Origin: Shewanella sp. Isolate11
GTDB lineage: Bacteria > Pseudomonadota > Gammaproteobacteria > Enterobacterales > Shewanellaceae
Direction of reading: 5' to 3'
Assembly: GCF_022398315.1 (NCBI RefSeq)
Contig: NZ_JAKEVF010000001.1
Coordinates: 370,669-434,668 of the forward strand
DNA: 64,000 nt
Below the pieces are notes generated by a model, which did no database searches, was not told the origin of the DNA, and saw only the letters and a list, made by a program, of their open reading frames with translations. This document shows positions 56,866-64,000 of the stretch, piece by piece. A program made the translations under genes and the position numbers. Position 1 is the first letter of the stretch, and each line of letters begins with the position of its first letter.

Positions 56866-57006
56866 GATTGCCTCTTTATCCGTTTACACAGGGTTTTAAT
56901 TTTTATGAGGGCTGGTTCAATGGACTCAGCACTGCTTGTTTTATTCACTCAGCGATAGGTCCGTTGAGCTAGACATGTACTAAACGCTAAATCAATCCAA
57001 TGACAA

Positions 57007-57020
57007 TTGATCTAGATCAG
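57007..57020. promoter_or_regulatory. FNR/EtrA-like site upstream of lldP
   Basis: TTGAT-CTAG-ATCAG, one mismatch to TTGAT-N4-ATCAA, centred about 148 bases before the lldP start codon. Confidence 0.5.
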
Positions 57021-57086
57021 TCTGTAGAGATTATGTGAGAGAAGGTGAACTAGGTGTGAGCTCTATCTTGTTACGGTTTGTTGAAG

Positions 57087-57102
57087 TGTGAACTTGGTCA
57101 CC
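57087..57102. promoter_or_regulatory. CRP-like site 1 upstream of lldP
   Basis: TGTGA-ACTTGG-TCACC, nine of ten conserved positions of TGTGA-N6-TCACA. Confidence 0.55.
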
Positions 57103-57267
57103 TGTTGGTGGGGGTTTATATATCAAAATCGACTAATTATTCATTTTTTAAGTTGTTTTTACCTGTTATAGCCAATAAGTAGGCGGAATTTGTTCTCATT
57201 TTTGCAAATATCTGATCCAATAATTTCAAATAAGGAATCAATCAGACATACCTCGATGATGAGTGAT

Positions 57268-57283
57268 TGTGATGCAGATCACC
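57268..57283. promoter_or_regulatory. CRP-like site 2 upstream of lldP
   Basis: TGTGA-TGCAGA-TCACC, the same core as site 1 and 181 bases from it, with the usual AT-rich flank on one side. The rest of 56866-57493 shows no other feature I can support. Confidence 0.6.
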
Positions 57284-57493
57284 TTATTTCTCTTAATTAA
57301 AACAATACAATCAAATTATCAAAGCCATCTTTTTGATTTTAAATGGTTTTATTGTTTTTGTTGGTGGGGAGACATTGTGGTTTGACCTAGGGGAAACTTA
57401 AGCTAGGCAGTTAATATCTTTAGATTAATCCCTTTATTGTAATTCCATTTCAATCGTTACTTGCTTGAGAGAGTCTTTAGTTGAGTGCTAATT

Positions 57494-57511
57494 AATCTGA
57501 ACTTGGGATAA
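57494..57511. repeat. Solo end of the MITE-like family
   Basis: AATCTGAACTTGGGATAA differs at two or three positions from the left ends at 1373 and 18337. No right end follows. Confidence 0.45.
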
Positions 57512-57520
57512 ATAGTGAAT

Positions 57521-57551
57521 AACAAAAAAGCCCATGATGGACTTTTTTGTT
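57521..57551. terminator. Terminator downstream of panC
   Basis: AACAAAAAAGCCC-ATGAT-GGACTTTTTTGTT, bidirectional A/T-tract hairpin about 80 bases beyond the panC stop. Confidence 0.75.
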
Positions 57552-57631
57552 GTTATTGCATTTATTGGCGATAGCGATGGCTTTGGGATAAATCCCCTCA
57601 AGGCATTCAGCTAGCTTATTAATGAAAAGGG

Positions 57632-58477
57632 TTAGCGGCTAAAAACCAAGTTATCGATCAGCCGAGTTTTACCCATAAAGGCTGCGGCTAGAATCACTAG
57701 TTCTTTGTCTTCAGCGGTGGCCTGATAGAGGTTATTGGCATTTCTTACCGATAAATAGTCGAGCTTAAAGCCGGCTTGTATCAGCTGCTGCTCTGCCTGA
57801 GCAATAACTTGTGCTATCGATTGGCCCTGCTTTATATCGTTAGCCATAGTATCCATCGCCTGTTTTAGGGCGGCGGCCTGCTGTTTTTGCTGCTCACTGA
57901 GGTAGCCATTACGTGAACTCATGGCTAAGCCTGAGTCTTCTCGAATGGTATCTACGCCGACGATTTCTACTGGCATAGACAGATCTTCCACCATAGTGGT
58001 GATCACCATGAGCTGTTGAAAATCTTTCTTGCCGAAAAGAGCGATATCGGGTTGCACGATATTGAGCAGTTTACAGACAATGGTTGCAACCCCGCGGAAA
58101 TGTCCTGGACGACTGGCGCCACACAATTCATCAGAGATCGCAGGCACTTCAACAAAAGTTTGTTTATCCATACCCTTGGGGTAGATGAGCTCGGGTGTGG
58201 GGGTAAACAGCAGCTCGGCACCGGCATCAACTAAGGCGGCTTTGTCGGCTTCTAGGGTACGCGGATAGGCATCGAGATCTTCATTTTTACCAAACTGCAT
58301 TGGATTAACAAAGATGGAGACCACCACATGATCGGCACGTTTAATCGCTTCTTTGACTAAGGTGATATGACCTAAGTGCAGATTCCCCATAGTGGGAATA
58401 AACGCCACGGTTTCTCCTTGGCGTTTCCATTGGCTGACTTGGGCTCTTACTTGTGCAATATTCTGGCAAGTTAACAT
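57632..58477 (-). CDS. panC: Pantothenate synthetase
   Basis: 281 aa. ATP-site [16 protein letters not shown] (residues 27-42), [49 protein letters not shown] and [11 protein letters not shown]. It joins pantoate and beta-alanine, the last step to vitamin B5. Follows panB on the minus strand after 60 bases. Confidence 0.95.
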   Translation of the reverse strand: MLTCQNIAQVRAQVSQWKRQGETVAFIPTMGNLHLGHITLVKEAIKRADHVVVSIFVNPMQFGKNEDLDAYPRTLEADKAALVDAGAELLFTPTPELIYPKGMDKQTFVEVPAISDELCGASRPGHFRGVATIVCKLLNIVQPDIALFGKKDFQQLMVITTMVEDLSMPVEIVGVDTIREDSGLAMSSRNGYLSEQQKQQAAALKQAMDTMANDIKQGQSIAQVIAQAEQQLIQAGFKLDYLSVRNANNLYQATAEDKELVILAAAFMGKTRLIDNLVFSR

Positions 58478-58537
58478 CTTAGCTGTGACCTTTGGCTCTG
58501 ATCTGATTTATCTTTTGCGTGATATTTTTTATGGGAC

Positions 58538-59332
58538 TTAATTGAAGGTGTGTTCGTCACTAGGGAACACACCTTGCCCGACTTCTTCTATGTAGGCGCG
58601 GATGGCACTACGGATTTCACCCGTTTGGGCCAGATAGTTTTTCGAGAAGCGCGGAATATAGCCGCTAGAGATCCCAAGTACGTCATGCATTACTAGAATT
58701 TGACCATCTGTGTCAGCACCAGCACCAATACCGATAACCGGAATTGTCAGTGCTTCGGTAATGGTTTTAGCCAGCGCGGCTGGAATACATTCAACCACAA
58801 GTAATTGGGCGCCTGCGGCTTCGAGTGCCTTAGCTTCATCTAAGATACGTTGAGCGTTGTCGGCGTCGCGACCCTGAACCTTAAAACCACCAAAGACATG
58901 TACCGATTGAGGTGTTAGCCCTAGGTGGGCACACACAGGAATACCGCGCTCAGTTAGCTTAGTCACGGTTTCAAGTAACCAGTGACCGCCTTCAACTTTG
59001 ACCATGTTAGCCCCTGCCTGCATCAGCTTAGTGGCATTCAACATAGCTTGCTCTGGATTTGAATAGGTCATAAATGGCATATCAGCCATTAATAAGGCGC
59101 GCTTGATACCGCGACGAACACAACGAGTATGGTAAGCAATATCATCAATGGTGACAGGTAAGGTGTCATCATGGCCTTGGAGTACCATCCCTAAAGAATC
59201 ACCGACAAGTAGGACATCGACCCCTTCGCTGTCGAACGCACCTGCAAAGCTGGCGTCATAGGCAGTGAGTGACGTGAATTTCTTTCCTTCATGTTTAAAC
59301 TTAAGCAGGGTTGAACTGGTTATCTTAGACAT
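58538..59332 (-). CDS. panB: Ketopantoate hydroxymethyltransferase
   Basis: 264 aa. [20 protein letters not shown] near the start, [20 protein letters not shown], metal-binding Asp and Glu residues (VKVEGGHW), the Glu of [10 protein letters not shown], and [19 protein letters not shown]. First committed step of pantothenate synthesis using methylene-THF. Between folK and panC, the usual order. Confidence 0.95.
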   Translation of the reverse strand: MSKITSSTLLKFKHEGKKFTSLTAYDASFAGAFDSEGVDVLLVGDSLGMVLQGHDDTLPVTIDDIAYHTRCVRRGIKRALLMADMPFMTYSNPEQAMLNATKLMQAGANMVKVEGGHWLLETVTKLTERGIPVCAHLGLTPQSVHVFGGFKVQGRDADNAQRILDEAKALEAAGAQLLVVECIPAALAKTITEALTIPVIGIGAGADTDGQILVMHDVLGISSGYIPRFSKNYLAQTGEIRSAIRAYIEEVGQGVFPSDEHTFN

Positions 59333-59408
59333 AATGATGGTCTTAATTTGATTTAAAAAAGTTCGCTAGCCACAGTAGTCTGCTTTATATGCTAACTGGC
59401 TATTAAGT

Positions 59409-59897
59409 TCAATGATCTAGGCCGAGTTGTTGCACTTCGGCTAAGCAATTTTCATCGATTAAACTGACTAAACTTGTGCCACAGGGTAAGACAAGTTCAG
59501 GCGCTATGTCTTGCAAAGGCACCAACACAAAACTACGCTGTTTCATGCCGTAGTGCGGCACAGTTAGTCGCGGCAGATTTATCTGCTGTTGGTCATATAA
59601 CAGTATATCAAGATCTAGGGTTCGTGCGCCCCAGCGCACTTCTCGTACCCGTCCCTGTTGTTGTTCGATGGCTTGTAAGGCATCTAACAGTGCGATGGGG
59701 TTAAGCTGAGTGCGAAAACTGGCTACTGCATTAACATAGTCGGGCTGCTCGACATCGCCCATAGGGGCGCTGCGATAATAGGGTGAGACGGTAACTTGCT
59801 TATCGTCGGCTAACTGGCTCAGGGCGATTACCGCGTCATTGAGCTGTGCGACAGGGGAGCTAAGGTTAGCTCCCAATGCAATATAGACCTTAGCCAT
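59409..59897 (-). CDS. folK: HPPK (folate pathway pyrophosphokinase)
   Basis: 162 aa. IALGANLSSP start, YVNAVASFRT, and the diagnostic RWGARTLDLDILLY with PHYGMKQRSFVLVPLQDIAP. It transfers pyrophosphate from ATP to hydroxymethyl-dihydropterin. The ATG overlaps the pcnB stop (TAATG), so it is coupled to pcnB translation. Confidence 0.95.
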   Translation of the reverse strand: MAKVYIALGANLSSPVAQLNDAVIALSQLADDKQVTVSPYYRSAPMGDVEQPDYVNAVASFRTQLNPIALLDALQAIEQQQGRVREVRWGARTLDLDILLYDQQQINLPRLTVPHYGMKQRSFVLVPLQDIAPELVLPCGTSLVSLIDENCLAEVQQLGLDH

Positions 59898-61285
59898 TAT
59901 TCAGCGGGTTTTGTGCTGCTTTTAGGCTTGCGGCGACGACGAGTGGTACTGCGGTTACGAGTGCCCTTAGCAGCACTGCGAGCGATAACACTGCGTTGCT
60001 CTTCACTGCCTTCGACGAAACTGGTCCACCAGGCTGCCGATTTTGCTAAGTTTCCACCTTCAGCTTCGGCGCGCAGTAAGAGTAAATCATAGGCGGCGCG
60101 GAATTTAGGATGTTCGATAAACTTGAAGGCGCGTGTGCCTTGGTTGCGTTCGAAACGCAATTGCAGTTGCCAAATGTCCTTAGCAGGAGTGCTAAAGCGA
60201 CGTGGAATACTGATAGAGCGACATTGCTGTTCCATCACATCACCCATGGCCGCATAGAAAGCATCATAGGGTTTTAGACCACTTTCTAACGCGATATCGT
60301 CAGCGCGTTGACTCAATGGATACCATAGAATCGCGGCGTAGAAGAAGGCTGGGGTGATGGTTTTGCCCGCTTCGACACGCAGATCGGTATTGCGCATGAT
60401 GGCGTTGATCATCTTGGCCGCGGGTCCTTTAGGATCATCGGCAAGAATGGTTTCAACTAATGGGAACAGTGGCTCGAACAGGCCAAAGTCACGCATCATC
60501 TGATAGTTGGTTTGCGCTTCACCATTAAAGAAGAGTTTAAGCACTTCTTCATACATACGGGCAGCAGGAATATCTTTTAATAGCGGAGCGAGCTCATAAA
60601 TTGGCTCGGCGGCAGCGGTGTCGATTTGCATATCCAGCTTAGTGGCGAAACGCACGGCTCTGAGCATACGAACAGGGTCTTCGCGGTAACGCTTTTGTGG
60701 ATCGCCAATCAGACGCAGAGTGCGAGAGTTCAGATCTTGCAGTCCTCCGCCATAACTATGAATCGAGAAGTCGCTGATATCGTAGTAGAGCGCGTTGACG
60801 GTAAAGTCACGGCGCTCGGCATCTTCATCGATTGTGCCGTAAACATTGTCTCTTAGTAGGCGACCTTCGGCATTGACCTTAGAGATCTTCTCACCGCTGT
60901 CGACGTGATGACCACGAAGGGTCGCGACTTCGATAACATCACGGCCAAAGACGATGTGCGCCAGACGGAATCTACGCCCGACTAGACGGCAGTTACGAAA
61001 TAGCTTTTTGATCTCTTCTGGTGTGGCGTTGGTGACCACATCAAAATCTTTCGGTTCGAGGCCGAGTAAAATGTCACGTACACCACCACCCACTAAGTAA
61101 GCTTTAAAGCCGGCTTTGTGTAGTCGGTAGAGCACTTTTATAGCGTTTTCGCTAATCTGCTTGCGAGAGATTGCATGATGTTTTCTCGCAACGATCTCCA
61201 AGCTTAGTCCCGCTTGTGTGGTTTCTGTGGTGTTTTGATTGTCGTCAAACAGCTGCTTACAGAATTGACTAATACGGCGAAAAAT
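59897..61285 (-). CDS. pcnB: Poly(A) polymerase I, AUU start
   Basis: 462 aa. Nucleotidyltransferase core YLVGGGVRDILLGLEPKDFD with catalytic Asp pair, RNCRLVGRRFRLAHIVFG and EVATLRGHH. C-terminal Arg/Lys-rich tail (TTRRRRKPKSSTKPAE). It adds poly(A) to RNA 3' ends to promote decay. Start placed at ATT (61285): GAGGTG lies about five bases upstream, and the protein then begins IFRRISQFCKQLF, matching E. coli PcnB (IFTRVANFC), whose start codon is also AUU. The in-frame ATG at 61321 has no ribosome site. Operon with folK. Confidence 0.93.
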   Translation of the reverse strand: MFRRISQFCKQLFDDNQNTTETTQAGLSLEIVARKHHAISRKQISENAIKVLYRLHKAGFKAYLVGGGVRDILLGLEPKDFDVVTNATPEEIKKLFRNCRLVGRRFRLAHIVFGRDVIEVATLRGHHVDSGEKISKVNAEGRLLRDNVYGTIDEDAERRDFTVNALYYDISDFSIHSYGGGLQDLNSRTLRLIGDPQKRYREDPVRMLRAVRFATKLDMQIDTAAAEPIYELAPLLKDIPAARMYEEVLKLFFNGEAQTNYQMMRDFGLFEPLFPLVETILADDPKGPAAKMINAIMRNTDLRVEAGKTITPAFFYAAILWYPLSQRADDIALESGLKPYDAFYAAMGDVMEQQCRSISIPRRFSTPAKDIWQLQLRFERNQGTRAFKFIEHPKFRAAYDLLLLRAEAEGGNLAKSAAWWTSFVEGSEEQRSVIARSAAKGTRNRSTTRRRRKPKSSTKPAE

Positions 61286-61404
61286 AGGACACCTCGAACA
61301 TGGATCATAACTAAATATCAATCTTATGGGTTATCTGCCAATTTTGTTCGGCTAACACCTCTTCATCTGATGCTAGCGAATTATCTTGCAAAATAACTAT
61401 TTAA

Positions 61405-61437
61405 CGAAAAATCCTTGGCTTCTCAACGGATTTTTCG
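61405..61437. terminator. Terminator between gluQ and pcnB
   Basis: CGAAAAATCC / GGATTTTTCG, 10-bp perfect stem, 13-base loop; on the minus strand it ends gluQ transcription. Confidence 0.6.
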
Positions 61438-61571
61438 ACCGCTTAACTCGCGTGATTGATATAAGGGTTAAAATAAGGTCGCTATCATAACCCAAATATG
61501 GGTTAAAGAGTATACCCATGGGGGGCGAGCAAATTTGGCTTTCGTGATGGCGTTAGCGTTTTACTACTTGG

Positions 61572-62438
61572 TTATAGCAAGATCTCTTGCTGCTGAGGAA
61601 TCGCGGCCAAATCAAACTGTTCGACAGCCTGTTTGAGCATGATTTCCGGGGCGTCGATATCGACTTTAGCTTGACCCAGAAAACCCAGTGCCGCTTGAAT
61701 ACTCTGCTGCGGTGCTTTGTTATCTATGGCTTGAGCATGATTTTGTTTGGATAATTTATGTCCCGGAGCATCGCAGGCCAGTGGCAGGTGTAACCATTCA
61801 GGAACGGGGGCGTGAAATTGTTGAAATAGGCTAATTTGTCTGGCACTTGAAGTCAGCAAATCGCTCCCTCGAACCACTTCAGTGATCCCTTGAAAAGCAT
61901 CATCCATCACCACTGCAAGTTGATAGGCGTACAAGCCATCACGGCGCTTAATAATGAAATCTTCTTCGGCAAATGCCTTGTCGACGCTGACGTTGCCCAT
62001 GAGCTGATCGTGAAACTGAGCTATTGCAGCGGTGTTTTTTATACGAATCGCTCCATGGGTTAAAGGCGGATGAAGTCTAGCGCAGCGCCCGTCGTAACTG
62101 TCTGGCATTGCTTGAATTTGTTTACGAGTACATTGGCAGAAATAGGCTTGTTCGTCGGCTAATAATTGTTGCAGTTTGGCTTCGTAGACATTGAGACGAG
62201 TGCTTTGATAGAGCTCGGTGTCATCCCAATAAAGACCATAGGCTTCTAAAGTTGAGAGGATCAGCGTGCTGGCGCCAGCAACTTCTCTGGGGGGATCGAT
62301 ATCTTCAATACGCACTAACCATTTTCCCTGCTGTGACCGCGCTCGCAGATAACTGCCGAGTGCGGCAATAAGGGAACCAAAATGGAGAGGACCTGAAGGA
62401 GAGGGGGCGAATCGACCTATATATGCTTGACCTTGCAC
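61572..62438 (-). CDS. gluQ: Glutamyl-Q tRNA(Asp) synthetase
   Basis: 288 aa from GTG 62438 (AAGG seven bases upstream), matching the E. coli start by alignment; the longer frame runs back through the dksA terminator. YIGRFAPSPSGPLHFGSLIA with the HIGH-like motif, Zn site CQC..Y..C, EEDFIIKRRDGLYAYQLAVV and KLSKQNHA (KMSKS-like). No anticodon domain, as expected. It attaches Glu to queuosine of tRNA-Asp. Confidence 0.93.
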   Translation of the reverse strand: MQGQAYIGRFAPSPSGPLHFGSLIAALGSYLRARSQQGKWLVRIEDIDPPREVAGASTLILSTLEAYGLYWDDTELYQSTRLNVYEAKLQQLLADEQAYFCQCTRKQIQAMPDSYDGRCARLHPPLTHGAIRIKNTAAIAQFHDQLMGNVSVDKAFAEEDFIIKRRDGLYAYQLAVVMDDAFQGITEVVRGSDLLTSSARQISLFQQFHAPVPEWLHLPLACDAPGHKLSKQNHAQAIDNKAPQQSIQAALGFLGQAKVDIDAPEIMLKQAVEQFDLAAIPQQQEILL

Positions 62439-62483
62439 AGAGCAGCCTTGGCAATATTGATAAAAGTAATAAATGAAGGATAA

Positions 62484-62508
62484 CAAAAAGCGGGGCAATC
62501 CCCGCTTT
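62484..62508 (-). terminator. Terminator of dksA
   Basis: AAAGCGGGG-ATT-CCCCGCTTT type hairpin on the minus strand followed by TTTTT, just before gluQ. Confidence 0.85.
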
Positions 62509-62520
62509 ATTGATGCTTGC

Positions 62521-62964
62521 TTAGCCAGCCATCTGTTTTTCTTTGATCTCGGCTAGTGTCTTACAGTCGATACATTGGTCTGCTGTAGGACGGGCTTCGA
62601 GACGGCGAATACCGATTTCGATACCGCAAGAGTCGCAGAAACCGAAATCATCATCTTCGATCTTTTGCAGTGTCTTCTCAATCTTCTTAATCAGCTTACG
62701 TTCTCTGTCACGCGCACGAAGTTCTAAGCTGAACTCCTCTTCTTGTGCAGCACGATCCACAGGATCAGGGAAGTTTGCTGCTTCATCCTGCATGTGGCTC
62801 AAAGTGCGGTCGACTTCTTCACGAAGTTGGCTACGCCATGCATCAAGAATTTTTTTAAAGTGATTCAGTTGAGCGCCATTCATGTACTCCTCACCCGGGG
62901 TTTCCTGGTAAGGATCTACTCCTGCGATAGCGAGTACGCCAAGTTTTTTAGTGCCTTCAGGCAT
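62521..62964 (-). CDS. dksA: RNA polymerase-binding factor DksA
   Basis: 147 aa from ATG 62964 (AGGAGA about eight bases upstream). Coiled-coil with the [12 protein letters not shown] tip (the Asp residues that act in the secondary channel), Zn finger CDSC..CIDC. It works with ppGpp in the stringent response. Standard position before gluQ. Confidence 0.96.
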   Translation of the reverse strand: MPEGTKKLGVLAIAGVDPYQETPGEEYMNGAQLNHFKKILDAWRSQLREEVDRTLSHMQDEAANFPDPVDRAAQEEEFSLELRARDRERKLIKKIEKTLQKIEDDDFGFCDSCGIEIGIRRLEARPTADQCIDCKTLAEIKEKQMAG

Positions 62965-63122
62965 AACGCATCTCCTGTTGATCATTTGCGTTGTAGAGCG
63001 GCTTTCATTAAAGGCCGATATCTATATCAGAAACTTATATACCACGCAAATTTTTTATGCAGCATTTGACTATCTTTTGACTATGTCCTCTATTTTGCAC
63101 AGATTCAACCTAAAACGTCTAT

Positions 63123-63827
63123 TTATAGTTTGACAGGGCAGGATTTAGTCAACTTTGCGCCTGCGGGTGAAAGCTCGGTACTGTAGGCTAAAATTTCAAC
63201 TCCTGCCTGATATGCCTGCTTTAATAACCTGCTGTAGTCGGGATCGATATGGCTGGCTGCGCTGACACAATTAATACCTGTGTGTTGCACCACAAATAAC
63301 AATACAGCACGGTGGCCTAAGCTCACCATTTCCATCAATTCTCGCAGATGTTTCTGTCCACGAGAGGTTACCGCATCGGGGAAATAACCTTGTCCCTGCT
63401 CTAATAAAGTACAGCTTTTGACTTCTATATAGCAGAGGCCACGTTGTGGATCTTCCAGCAGCAGATCGATTCGGCTGTTTTCGCTGCCATATTTCACTTC
63501 ACGGCGCTGGGTTTGATAGCCACTTAATTCGCTAATCACCTGCTCCTTGATGGCTTCGGCGGCCAGCTCGTTGGCGCGCCCTGTATTAATGCCAATAATA
63601 TGGCCTGCATCGGTTTGGTGTTGCTCCCAAGTATTTGGATATTTGCGTTTGGGATTATCAGAAGTGGAATACCACACCGCTTCGCCGGGGAACAAACAGT
63701 TGCGCATCGAGCCAGTATTAGGACAGTGAATGGTGATTTGCGAACCGTCGCTCAGTTCGATATCGGCCAAAAAACGTTTGTAACGCTTGATCAGCGTACC
63801 TTGTTTAAATTGTGGTTCAAAAAGCAT
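63123..63827 (-). CDS. sfsA: Sugar fermentation stimulation protein A
   Basis: 234 aa. [16 protein letters not shown] start (here [12 protein letters not shown]), [36 protein letters not shown] with a nuclease-like Asp/Glu-x-Lys, and [20 protein letters not shown]. An OB-fold/nuclease-like DNA-binding protein of unclear role. Upstream of dksA as in E. coli. Confidence 0.93.
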   Translation of the reverse strand: MLFEPQFKQGTLIKRYKRFLADIELSDGSQITIHCPNTGSMRNCLFPGEAVWYSTSDNPKRKYPNTWEQHQTDAGHIIGINTGRANELAAEAIKEQVISELSGYQTQRREVKYGSENSRIDLLLEDPQRGLCYIEVKSCTLLEQGQGYFPDAVTSRGQKHLRELMEMVSLGHRAVLLFVVQHTGINCVSAASHIDPDYSRLLKQAYQAGVEILAYSTELSPAGAKLTKSCPVKL

Positions 63828-63996
63828 AGCTTGTCAGGTTTTCTCTTGGGTGAAGTCAGGTTATCAGAAAGGAGTGGGTGTGACTAATTGTGCTCATTTT
63901 GGGTGTTATACTCGATAGCATTTGTGGTTATACTTGCGCAATATGACGCAGGTATAACCCTGCAATGCATCCAGCTGTACATAACAAGGAATCAAT

Positions 63997-64000
63997 ATGA
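63997..64000 (+). CDS. First codon of a gene leaving the window
   Basis: ATG at 63997 preceded by AAGGAA eight bases upstream at the very edge. Nothing of the protein is visible. Confidence 0.35.

Overview
The window is chromosomal DNA of a marine gammaproteobacterium, almost certainly a Shewanella. The reasons are a small tetraheme cytochrome c next to a flavocytochrome-type flavin subunit, an lldP/Dld-II lactate locus, an S46 peptidase, a long S8 protease with a GlyGly-CTERM tail, and many TonB/porin/c-di-GMP genes. No rRNA, tRNA, CRISPR, prophage or intact insertion sequence was seen. The species cannot be fixed from sequence reading alone.

Layout. 1-3.7 kb: CsgD-like LuxR regulator (cut by the window edge), hotdog thioesterase, small membrane protein, and an AraC regulator in an operon with a membrane GGDEF protein whose active site is degenerate. 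4-8.7 kb: TonB-dependent receptor plus beta-propeller phytase behind a good Pho box. 8.9-15.5 kb: katB catalase, a TMEM165/GDT1 Mn2+ exporter behind a yybP-ykoY riboswitch, a TyrP-type permease and an S46 dipeptidyl-peptidase. 15.8-18 kb: a split flavocytochrome c. 18.4-25 kb: pseudouridine synthase, NhaC antiporter, GntR regulator and OprD-type porin. 24.9-28.7 kb: LysR regulator and gabD-gabT for GABA breakdown. 28.9-33.9 kb: a second, Bacteroidota-like Lgt, a SIMPL protein, two small genes, rluF and a PAS-GGDEF protein. 34-36.2 kb: nrfBCD with no nrfA in view. 36.3-45.6 kb: two convergent, overlapping LysR paralogues, the 1655-aa S8 protease and an MltC-like transglycosylase. 45.9-51.8 kb: mpl, ubiX, hpt, yadGH and three small genes. 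52.3-56.9 kb: dld-II and lldP with a long control region. 57.6-63.8 kb: the conserved block panC-panB-folK-pcnB-gluQ-dksA-sfsA on the minus strand.

Together the genes describe a respiratory bacterium feeding on lactate, amino acids, peptides and GABA, scavenging phosphate from phytate, and reducing several terminal acceptors. Non-coding DNA carries two MITE-like families, a 7-bp tandem repeat, many rho-independent terminators and several candidate regulatory RNAs.

The observations most worth following are the AUU start codon of pcnB, the foreign-looking Lgt paralogue, the flavin reductase lacking the fumarate-binding residues, nrfBCD with a KR instead of RR Tat signal, the Pho-boxed receptor/phytase operon, and the GGDEF protein that keeps its inhibitory site but not its catalytic motif. 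No clearly new multi-gene defence or biosynthetic system was recognised.
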